From Promethearchaeota archaeon (GTDB lineage Archaea; Asgardarchaeota; Lokiarchaeia; Sigynarchaeales; SOKP01), in assembly GCA_014729315.1 (NCBI GenBank), contig WJKD01000830.1, positions 1 to 7,082 on the forward strand: a stretch of 7,082 nt of DNA, read 5' to 3'. The notes below the pieces were generated by a model. That model searched no databases. It had not been told where the DNA came from and saw only the letters and a list, made by a program, of their open reading frames with translations. Positions 1-6,700 of this stretch are shown in pieces (within the stretch, counting starts at the first letter, position 1; every line of letters begins with the position of its first letter). The translations under genes were made by a program, and so were the position numbers.

Positions 1-2
1 AT

Positions 3-137
3 GCAAGAGCCCATACAGAAATAAATAAGGAAAGAAATAAAAGAATGCACTTTAACCGGGTTCCCCGCGTTCAAACGGGATCTCTTGAATTTGGGGACGA
101 AATAGAACGCAAATTAAATATATTTAATGATCCCTGA
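3..137 (+). CDS. C-terminal end of an unidentified protein (5' end outside window)
   Basis: An open frame enters from the left edge and runs 44 codons to a TGA at 135-137. The peptide has a balanced, soluble, charged composition (RVPRVQTGSLEFGDEIERKL near its end), unlike the low-complexity translations of the following 100 bases, so it reads like a genuine C-terminus. I do not recognise the family. It is in the same frame as the TFB-like gene downstream but is separated from it by stops, and it contains no cysteine pairs, so it is not a detached TFB zinc ribbon. The T-rich tract at 186-216 would suit its transcription terminator. The alternative is that this stretch is a non-coding structured RNA, since three inverted repeats fall within it. 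Confidence 0.45.
   Translation, partial: ARAHTEINKERNKRMHFNRVPRVQTGSLEFGDEIERKLNIFNDP
62..97 (+). repeat. Imperfect inverted repeat (long stem-loop)
   Basis: Bases 62-66 (tcccc) pair with 93-97 (gggga), and 70-74 (ttcaa) pair with 85-89 (ttgaa). They are joined by G-U pairs 67/92 and 69/90 and a single mismatch 68/91, leaving a 10-base loop. That makes about 12 pairs in 36 bases. It lies inside the probable partial coding region, so it may be chance or an mRNA structure. Confidence 0.4.
113..128. repeat. Perfect 16-bp AT palindrome
   Basis: Bases 113-120 (attaaata) are the exact reverse complement of 121-128 (tatttaat). It could be a protein-binding dyad. AT-rich palindromes also arise often by chance in AT-rich DNA, so its functional weight is low. 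Confidence 0.5.
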
Positions 138-144
138 TCAGGGG
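131..144. repeat. GC-richer 12-bp palindrome over the stop codon
   Basis: Bases 132-143 read ccctgatcaggg, a perfect palindrome, extended by a T-G pair at 131/144. As RNA it folds to a 5-bp stem with a GATC tetraloop. It spans the TGA stop (135-137) of the partial gene and starts two bases after the 113-128 palindrome. It is not followed directly by a T-run, so it is not a textbook hairpin terminator. Confidence 0.5.
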
Positions 145-185
145 AGGTAAACTGAAAGAATTCCCTCACATTATGATCCTAAGGA

Positions 186-216
186 TTTTTTGTTGTTTGT
201 TGTTTGCTGTTTTTTG
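186..216 (+). terminator. T-rich tract, candidate terminator of the left-hand gene
   Basis: This is a run of T broken only by G and a single C (TTTTTTG, GTTTG and similar units). It begins about 50 bases after the stop of the partial gene and lies just before the promoter of the TFB-like gene. Archaeal RNA polymerase terminates at such T-rich stretches without a strong hairpin. The tract is also mildly repetitive (gtttgttg-type units), so it may simply be low-complexity spacer. Confidence 0.4.
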
Positions 217-224
217 TTTATATA
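217..224 (+). promoter_or_regulatory. Archaeal TATA box (TTTATATA) for the TFB-like gene
   Basis: TTTATATA is a canonical archaeal box A. With the usual spacing of about 25 bases, transcription would start near 245-250, giving a leader of roughly 25-30 bases before the ATG at 276. A second, weaker candidate (tttataac, 266-273) lies 21-28 bases before the third Met codon (294) and would instead give a leaderless mRNA starting at residue 7. No Shine-Dalgarno sequence is visible before either start. Confidence 0.5.
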
Positions 225-275
225 GCTTGAGCGGATTTTAATCTAATTTTTAAACTTTTCAAACCTTTATAACGA

Positions 276-959
276 ATGATGTGTTTTACAACTATGGAAA
301 AACTCAAATCACCGATCAAGCCCAACCTTACCCAACCCGAGGAGGGGAATACTATCAATCCGGATGAGCACCCTTTCTTTCGCCGCGTTCTGAAAAAATT
401 ATCGTTATCGGCGAAAGCACGAGAAGATGTGGAGCAAACGGCCCAAGAGTACTTCATCTTGGCGAAAAAGCAGAACATTCTACGGAGGCGTTCTGCCAAC
501 CCTTATGTGTGCGCATGCCTTCATTTAGCCCTCCAAGATCACCGCCTTCCTATCTATTTGCGGGAGATCTGTGACGCTGCGGAAATTATGCGCTATGACG
601 TGAAAAAAGCTTATTGGAATATTCTCAAGGCGTTAAATCTGAGGCGCATTTTGGACAAAACTTATTTCTTGGACAGGTATCTAAAGGAGCTGGAAATGGA
701 GCGATGGAGCAATAGAGCGATGGAGAAAAAGAACGATGTTAAATACACCACTCTCTCGTTGCTTTCCTTATATCACGAGCGATATCCGAAATGCGCCCAT
801 AAACCCCTTTACGCCGCCGCCATTTACCTGGCGTTAAAGCTTGTCTCTCCGAAAACGCCCGTCTTTCAAAATCAAATCTACGATTTTTTTGGCGTGTCCG
901 GACCTTCGTTTCGTAAGAAAAAAACCCGGTTATTAGCCGTCTCGGGCATTCAACTTTAA
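276..959 (+). CDS. TFIIB/TFB-like transcription factor, cyclin core only
   Basis: This protein resembles the core of archaeal TFB, which binds TBP and the BRE next to the TATA box. Repeat 1 (about residues 34-125) carries the family pattern: a helix pair, the RSANPYVCACLHLAL helix, then LREICDAAEI and the VKKAYWNILKALNL helix. Repeat 2 (about 130-224) repeats it, with KPLYAAAIYLALKL, the IYDFFGVSG turn and a basic last helix (SFRKKKTRLL), the counterpart of the BRE-reading helix-turn-helix. At 227 residues it is about 80-100 shorter than a full TFB. The N-terminal CxxC zinc ribbon and the B-reader, which recruit and open RNA polymerase, are missing. An in-frame TAA at 270-272 rules out a simple upstream extension. 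The true start could be residue 1, 2 or 7; the cyclin core begins near residue 32. The identity of the fold is well supported; whether it activates, competes with full TFB or does something else is not. Confidence 0.82.
   Translation: MMCFTTMEKLKSPIKPNLTQPEEGNTINPDEHPFFRRVLKKLSLSAKAREDVEQTAQEYFILAKKQNILRRRSANPYVCACLHLALQDHRLPIYLREICDAAEIMRYDVKKAYWNILKALNLRRILDKTYFLDRYLKELEMERWSNRAMEKKNDVKYTTLSLLSLYHERYPKCAHKPLYAAAIYLALKLVSPKTPVFQNQIYDFFGVSGPSFRKKKTRLLAVSGIQL
914..924 (-). terminator. T-run terminator candidate for the hydrolase-methyltransferase gene
   Basis: Read on the - strand, the TAA stop (935-933) is followed at once by a second in-frame TAA, then ccggg, then seven T, C, and TT. This fits an archaeal T-tract terminator. 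The same bases on the + strand encode the basic RKKK of the last TFB-like helix, so the signal is embedded in the convergent gene. Confidence 0.5.
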
Positions 960-2498
960 CTTTTTTGTTATTTCTTCTTTTTTTTTCTTTTGGCCATAGT
1001 TATAATGCACATTTTCAAAATACCGTTTTTGTTTCCATTGATTCTCTTGTAGTTTTTTTCCTACGATTTTTAGCAACCTAAAGTCTTTCATTTCTTTTTC
1101 CGCGACTCTCACTCGCCGAAACCCGGCTTTAACGAGGGTATCTTTAAATTCTTGCTTAGAATATAAGCGCCACTTATTTTTATCAATGACTTTTAAATTT
1201 TCGGTGGCTTGCGTTTTTATATCCTTATAGGTGTTATTTAAAATCAAAAATATTCCGCTCGGCTTTAATACCCGATACACTTCTCGGCACCCCTTTAGTA
1301 TATCGGCCCAATAATTGATGGTGACTACTCCAATGACGGTAGAAAACTGATTATCTTCATACGGCAAATCTAAGGCGGTCCCTTCTTGGATATGAACTTT
1401 CCCGTTATCCACGAAATATTGATTTCGGGAAATTGCTTCTTCCACCATCGTTTTAGAGATATCGATGCCATAAATCGTTCCGCTCCCTTGTATTTCTTGC
1501 ATTGTTCCGGCTAAAATCTGGAGCACATAGCCCGCGCCAAATCCAATCTCCAAAACTTTAGAATCCCAATCTATAGCTAAATCTTTGAACCCCCACATAA
1601 CAGTTATCGGGCGAATTCCCGCATACCGAGCGGCTAATTTTCCGATTTTTCCTTCGGGATTATGCAAGGTTTGAAAGAGCCGATCTTTATTCATTTCCAC
1701 AAAGACTTTCGTTTTCGGATCGATTTTCATAATTTTCCGTGTATACCGGGTTAGGATTCGATGATCGATTTTGGCGATTAATTTTGTATGACCAAATAAA
1801 TCCGCTTGGATGCGTTTCTCCCTCAATTCTGAAAGGTTCTGAGCATTACTGCCATTCATTTGGGCGTCTAACCATTGCTTCCAATATTTTCGTTCCTTTC
1901 CGATGGTAGTAATCCCCCAATGGCCCGCCAAAATCAAAAAATTGTCTGTAATCTCGGGATTTGACATTAATCTTTTTATGGATTTCCGCTTGGCTTCCAA
2001 ATTTCCTCCCGGTATATCAGTTCTTCCCAAAGTTTTCCTCATAATCAGATCTCCCGTAAAGATTATGCCATCATAGGGTTTTCCTCTGAAATTCTTAATA
2101 TCTTTGGTTAATAAGGAAATGCTCCCGGGAGAATGTCCTGGAGTCCCGATGACATTGAGTTTGATTCCTCCAATCTCTACTTTATCCCCTTCTTTCAGCC
2201 ACTTATCCGCTTTTTGGCGCATAAATACTACTTCATTTTGTTCGGAGGTATAATCTTCTTTTGGGTGAAACATTAAGGGAATTTCAACTCTTCTTTGAAT
2301 CTTCTTTAAGGCTCGAACGTGATCGGTATGCGTATGAGTGAGTATTATCCCCATAGGAGTTGCATGTGTCTTTTTTATATGAGATCTGATGCGATCCGCA
2401 TCACCTGCGGGATCGATAATAATTGCTTCTCCCCCATCAGAAACAATATAACAATTGTTTATGCCGGGATGAATAACCAATTTCTCAATTATCGGCAT
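933..2498 (-). CDS. Fusion: glyoxalase II-like metallo-beta-lactamase hydrolase + class I SAM methyltransferase
   Basis: Residues 1-205 form a metallo-beta-lactamase fold. Metal ligands visible are H55, H57, D59 and H60 (THTHTDH), H122 (GTPGHSPG), D150 (FTGD) and H193. GRTDIPGG (158-165) followed by AGHWGITTIG (191-200) places it with glyoxalase II-like hydrolases; the usual GHG is GHW here. After a linker, HNPEGKIGKLAAR (279-291) leads into a methyltransferase: motif I VLEIGFGAG (315-323), acidic D346 after the second strand (YGIDIS), LPYEDNQFSTVIG (378-390) and LKPSGIFLIL (411-420). All metal and SAM-binding landmarks are intact, so both halves look active. The C-terminus is lysine-rich. 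The start is well placed, with the first strand and NNCYIV directly after Met1. The gene follows the transporter by 21 bases, suggesting co-transcription. Likely cytoplasmic: no signal peptide or membrane segment. The substrate is unknown; a thioester or other small molecule hydrolysed and methylated in sequence is inference. Confidence 0.85.
   Translation of the reverse strand: MPIIEKLVIHPGINNCYIVSDGGEAIIIDPAGDADRIRSHIKKTHATPMGIILTHTHTDHVRALKKIQRRVEIPLMFHPKEDYTSEQNEVVFMRQKADKWLKEGDKVEIGGIKLNVIGTPGHSPGSISLLTKDIKNFRGKPYDGIIFTGDLIMRKTLGRTDIPGGNLEAKRKSIKRLMSNPEITDNFLILAGHWGITTIGKERKYWKQWLDAQMNGSNAQNLSELREKRIQADLFGHTKLIAKIDHRILTRYTRKIMKIDPKTKVFVEMNKDRLFQTLHNPEGKIGKLAARYAGIRPITVMWGFKDLAIDWDSKVLEIGFGAGYVLQILAGTMQEIQGSGTIYGIDISKTMVEEAISRNQYFVDNGKVHIQEGTALDLPYEDNQFSTVIGVVTINYWADILKGCREVYRVLKPSGIFLILNNTYKDIKTQATENLKVIDKNKWRLYSKQEFKDTLVKAGFRRVRVAEKEMKDFRLLKIVGKKLQENQWKQKRYFENVHYNYGQKKKKEEITKKLKLNARDG
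960..990 (+). terminator. T-rich terminator candidate for the TFB-like gene
   Basis: Immediately after the TAA at 957-959, the + strand is T-rich (runs of six and nine T, interrupted by G, A and C). No hairpin is evident. On the opposite strand this stretch encodes the lysine-rich tail (about residues 504-513) of the hydrolase-methyltransferase. Confidence 0.55.
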
Positions 2499-2519
2499 TT
2501 GATCGCTAAGATATAGTAA

Positions 2520-3704
2520 TTAGTTCTCTTGGAATGTAATTAAGGAAAGCGGGATGATAGCCCCTAACATTAGGAATCCGGAAATGATGATGATTAACTC
2601 CGTAGAAAGAAACGCCGAGAGGTATGTTCCGAGGGCTGTAAAAACAGCTTGAGCAATTACGGCCATTAGAGCAATCACTTGATAGGAAGTTCCCTTCCCT
2701 TCTGCTATCTCAATTAATAGCGATACCATATTTATCAAAAGAAATCCGGCTAAGATCTGTAATAGGATAACAAAAATAGTAAAAAAGAATAAATCGGTAA
2801 AAGGAATGATTATCGTCAACCCGCCGTAAGCCAGCAGAGATATCTTTAAAACTTTTTCTCGATCGATTTTATGAGAAATCAGCCCGGCGAGAATCACTCC
2901 CAAGGCATTCACGAGTGTCATGAGCATAAAATAGGTCGCTAAAAACGTGATATCACCTTGCGCATAACGCACTAAAAACCACGGTTCAAAAGGATACTCA
3001 TACAAATTATCCGAATATATTAAGAAGACAAATAAGCCGGCTAAGAAAATTTCTTTTCTCAAAAGGAGTTTACTCGATTCATCTTCTGAAGATTCTTTTT
3101 CCAAGTATATAAATCCTTTTGTTTCTCCTATTTCACTCCGTAGAAAAACAGTTAATACCACTAAAGGGAGAATTAGAATGATTCCCGTCAAATATAACAA
3201 ATTCCAGTTGGCACGCACATAGATATCGGTTAGAAAAATTTGAGCGCATAAGTTAGCTATTATAGCCCCGAAAAGGGAGCCCGATTGGATACATAAAGCA
3301 TTTCTTGTTTTTATTTTGTCTGTAGGGGAATTCGCCACGATATACTTATCAATTAAAGCATCAATTATTGAAGCGACGGAAAAATTTATGGCTAAGAATA
3401 GTCCAAAAAGGACTAATAAGGGGATGCTAATCGTAAAAAGCAAGAAGCTGATGCACAGTAAAATGGTACTCACGATAAAGAGGGGATAAGTCGGTACGTT
3501 TTCTTCTGTTTTATCAAAATAATAAGAAACAATGGGCTTTGCCGCATACCCCAGATAGGAAAAAATCTGGATGATCGCTAAGGCGATTCGGTCCACATTG
3601 AGTACCGTGAAAAAGAGAATGGGCAGATAGACGTGCACAAAAATGAAAATGTATTGAATGACCAAATAACTATAAAAAAACAGCACATAATTTTTTGATT
3701 GCAT
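2520..3704 (-). CDS. Major facilitator superfamily (MFS) transporter, 12 TM segments
   Basis: This is a 394-residue integral membrane protein, the usual MFS length. About twelve hydrophobic segments can be placed, approximately at 6-34, 38-60, 73-93, 94-116, 138-160, 167-189, 217-236, 253-275, 285-303, 304-331, 341-366 and 368-390. Between TM2 and TM3 the loop KPIVSYYFDKTEEN is a diverged version of the MFS motif A (G-x3-D-R/K). A charged, acidic loop (EKESSEDESSK, 202-212) between TM6 and TM7 divides two six-helix halves, and HKIDREK at 278-284 repeats the TM2-3 loop pattern in the second half. No substrate can be read from the sequence. The start at Met1 sits just before TM1. It lies between the large regulator-like gene (58 bases upstream) and the hydrolase-methyltransferase (21 bases downstream), on the same strand, so import or export of that enzyme's substrate is plausible but inferred. 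Confidence 0.82.
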   Translation of the reverse strand: MQSKNYVLFFYSYLVIQYIFIFVHVYLPILFFTVLNVDRIALAIIQIFSYLGYAAKPIVSYYFDKTEENVPTYPLFIVSTILLCISFLLFTISIPLLVLFGLFLAINFSVASIIDALIDKYIVANSPTDKIKTRNALCIQSGSLFGAIIANLCAQIFLTDIYVRANWNLLYLTGIILILPLVVLTVFLRSEIGETKGFIYLEKESSEDESSKLLLRKEIFLAGLFVFLIYSDNLYEYPFEPWFLVRYAQGDITFLATYFMLMTLVNALGVILAGLISHKIDREKVLKISLLAYGGLTIIIPFTDLFFFTIFVILLQILAGFLLINMVSLLIEIAEGKGTSYQVIALMAVIAQAVFTALGTYLSAFLSTELIIIISGFLMLGAIIPLSLITFQEN

Positions 3705-3762
3705 AATTCTTCATTAAATTATTTTTTTAAATTTGATTTAACGTTTTCTACATAAATAAAAA
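3705..3762 (-). promoter_or_regulatory. Intergenic gap with weak T-run and TATA-like box before the transporter
   Basis: Directly after the TGA of the large gene the - strand reads five T then ATTTATG, a weak terminator candidate. Further along, at 3731-3724, is TTTAAAAA. Its centre is about 23 bases before the transporter ATG (3704), which would allow a near-leaderless transcript. No Shine-Dalgarno sequence is visible. The gap is very AT-rich, so both signals could be chance, and read-through from the large gene remains possible. Confidence 0.3.
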
Positions 3763-6700
3763 TCACATCTCATCCATTTTAGGATTTAAAGGCGGGAATT
3801 TTTTATTAAATTCTTCATCATATAATTTCCAATTAAGCCATTTTTTATCGAGTTCACTCCATTGAAGATTACCCAGAGGGTTGTATTCTTCCAGCTCCGA
3901 AAGATCGTAAAGACTTTTGATGAAACCGCTGAGCTTCGCTATATCTTTAAGAATTAAAAAGTTATTAAAGCCGAAATACTCAAATACTTCATGAAAGAAA
4001 GTTTGAAAAGGACTGAATTCCAGCGCCGGAAGATAAAGTTTAATCACTAATCCCAATTCAAATGATTCAATGTCCTTGCCATGGAGAAATGACTCCCCCT
4101 CAATTTCATAGATCCGACTATGGTTAAAGTAACTGAAGATTTTTAATAATCTTTCCTTGTCGTCTCTGCGCACATGCGGAATGATTATCAAGTATGTATG
4201 ATCTAAGCCCAAGTTTTTAAGGCTTAAGTAGGGATAGACTAATTTTTCTTTCGATAAAGATCGTATCTTATTCAAGAAATCTGTTTTCTTGATCTCTTTC
4301 TTTTGTTTCTGCTTATATAATGCCGAGAGAGTTTTAAATTGCCGGGAATTAGGAGAAAAAATCTTATTCGATGGGCAAGCACCAATATCAAACGTTTTGA
4401 ATCTCGGCTTAATTTTAAACTGCGGTTCAAAGAGAATATGATGGACAAAGGACCGAAAATGTTTCGCATTATAACTCCATCCTTCGGGCCCTAAATTATA
4501 CTCAAAGTGTAAATTGAAATGGATCTTTTTAATGAAATACAGATAATAGCCGAGCAATTGTTTTTTACTTTTTGCGAGCCATTTGATATTCTTATCGTTT
4601 GGGGTGCGATAAGGGAATATAAAGCTGATAAGCAAGGGTATATCGTGATCCGCCATAATGGGGGCCTTTATATATTCAAAAGTATTCTGCAAAAGATGCC
4701 TAAGATCAATTTTAAAATCGTCATCTAGAGCTTTATAAAAAAGAGGTTGAATATATAAATAATAATTGGATAATCCGAATTTTTGATAATTAATCTTAAA
4801 ATTTATGCCTTTAATATAGGTTTTATAAATATTAGATTGTTGAAACTGAGAAAGCAAGTCTCGATCTTGAAGATATTTTTCAAAAGAATAATAATCCTTG
4901 ATTAATTGGTTAAGCTGAGGCTTGTCTAATTTTAATGTATCAGCAGTTGCGTTCGAAGAAATCTTATTTGCTAAATCTGAGATCAATTTCTCTTTACCGA
5001 TTAAAAGGTTTGGATAGGTCCCCTTAAACGGAGTGATTCTAGGAACAGAAATATCTTTTAATATTTTTGATACATAAGCATTAAATTGTTCGAATAAGTC
5101 TTTGGTATAAAAATATTCACCCTTTTCAAGATCGTAATAATCTAAGAGGGAAAAATGCTCTATAAATCCTGATGAAAAAAAGGGCTTAATTTCTAAAAGA
5201 TCCTTTCCAAAAATATTCATTAAGATAGAAATAAGTTCTTGTTTTTCCCCCGGATTTAGAGCAGGAAAATAGAAAATACTTTTAATATATCTTTTTTCTG
5301 TATTTAATCCCTCTACTTTCCGAATGATAAATCTGGGAAAATACTGTTTAAGTTGTAGTATCTTCTTTTCATTCTTTGCAGAGCTGCGGAGTAAAAGGAG
5401 AAAATAATTTACCGCAAATGATGTGGTATTTAAGGTCGTCAACATCAAGGGTTTTATCACCTTAACCTTTAAGAATTTTGTAATAATTTGGTTAATTTTT
5501 TCAATGTTAATGGGGGTTCGCTCTTTATCTTTCACCATTTTTGTGAATTTATCTTCTTTTGAATCTAAAACGATATTGGCTAATTTCTCATTGCTTATGA
5601 TTTTGCGTATCGTCTTTATATCGAAAATTTTTAACTCTTTACAATTTTGAAGAAAATTAACGATTATTTTATAGTCTCTTAATAAATTGTCAAGCTGCTC
5701 CGGATCCTTAAAATATAAGGGGAGAAGGTGTTTTCTTAGAGCCTTTTTAATCGGTTTAGAATTGAATCTATTAAAATCTTCAATTTCACAGAAAAAAGTT
5801 CCCGCTTGAATTTTTTTTTGAACTTTATGAATAGACTTCACGTTATTATCTTCCATATAAGCAAAGAGGTGTTCGGAAATGTAAATCAAATCAGAGAGAA
5901 AGATAAGGAGGTAGAAAAATCCTGCTTTTTCATATTTTTCTAGGATTGTCGAGAAATTACTAAATAAATCAGAATCGTTAACAATCGTTAAAAGATTTCC
6001 CCGCAGATTACTAATGAAGGATTTTTGTTGAATCATGTAATCAAAAATATCTTTTCTTAATTGATTTAATAATTTCTTGAGACTTTCAAAACTAAATCCA
6101 ACATAAGCCCATCGCCATGCACGATCTAATATTACCGACTCTAATAAGTTTAGTTCATAAATGTCCTTCTTTCTTGTAAAATCAGCTTTATAACTCAATT
6201 CATAACTAGGATCATAATTTTTATTATGCGGATCTGTTAGGCACCGTTTTCGATGGTGGTATTCCCGAAAATAATTTAAATTTACCGTATTAGAATACCT
6301 CTTAACCTCGAAAACATGATTTTTAATCACAATTCCTCGTTCTTGGAGGAGGCGTATAATTTTTGTAACATCCTTGATATAATTATTCGGAATAAATAAA
6401 AAGCCTAAAAGCTCAGAACTAAAGGTGGAATCATGAGTGCGCACAGAGGTTACAAAAGGCATGTTCTCTATAAGACTTTTAATGATTTTTTGGGATATTT
6501 GAGGGTGAAATTTTAAATGAAAAAAAATGAAATCCGCTTGTAAATTCTGATAGAGAAACCCATAGGAAGGACCAATATACGAATATTTATATAACCATTT
6601 TAAGTTTTCTGTAAACTTCCTGATACTTAGAGATGTCTTTATTTTTCCTATTCTTTTATATTTTGAAAATCGCTTAATATAACCTTTCCGAGACATATAT

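Noticed and set aside
62..80. tRNA T-arm-like sequence (cgcgttcaaacggg)
   Set aside because: The 5-bp/7-base T-arm geometry cannot be formed and no acceptor, D or anticodon arms are found around it; the bases pair better in the 62-97 hairpin.
141..241. ggggagg (141-147) as a ribosome site for a 22-codon peptide starting at ATG 173
   Set aside because: The spacing of 25 bases is far too long, and the peptide is simply a translation of the T-rich tract. The ggggagg is partly explained by the palindrome at 132-143.
126..281. C/D box small RNA (CTGA at 134-137 and 152-155, near-C box at 275-281)
   Set aside because: The boxes are in the wrong order and spacing, and the near-C box overlaps the start codons of the TFB-like gene.
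218..499. 93-codon open frame on the - strand
   Set aside because: It is antisense to the well-supported TFB-like gene and its promoter, with a composition that looks like a shadow translation (Cys/Arg/Ser/Phe clusters) and no domain.
2319..2516. 65-codon open frame on the + strand
   Set aside because: It lies opposite the conserved metal-binding motif of the hydrolase domain, so it is a shadow of that conserved coding sequence.
4272..4469. 65-codon open frame on the - strand in another frame of the large gene
   Set aside because: Same-strand shadow inside the 1100-residue gene; very Arg/Ser/Leu-rich with no start signal.
4519..4728. 69-codon open frame on the + strand
   Set aside because: Antisense to module 3 of the large protein; no promoter, ribosome site or recognisable domain.
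5423..5650. 75-codon hydrophobic open frame on the + strand
   Set aside because: Antisense to Lys/Asn-rich coding sequence, which produces Phe/Leu/Ile-rich shadows; no start signal.
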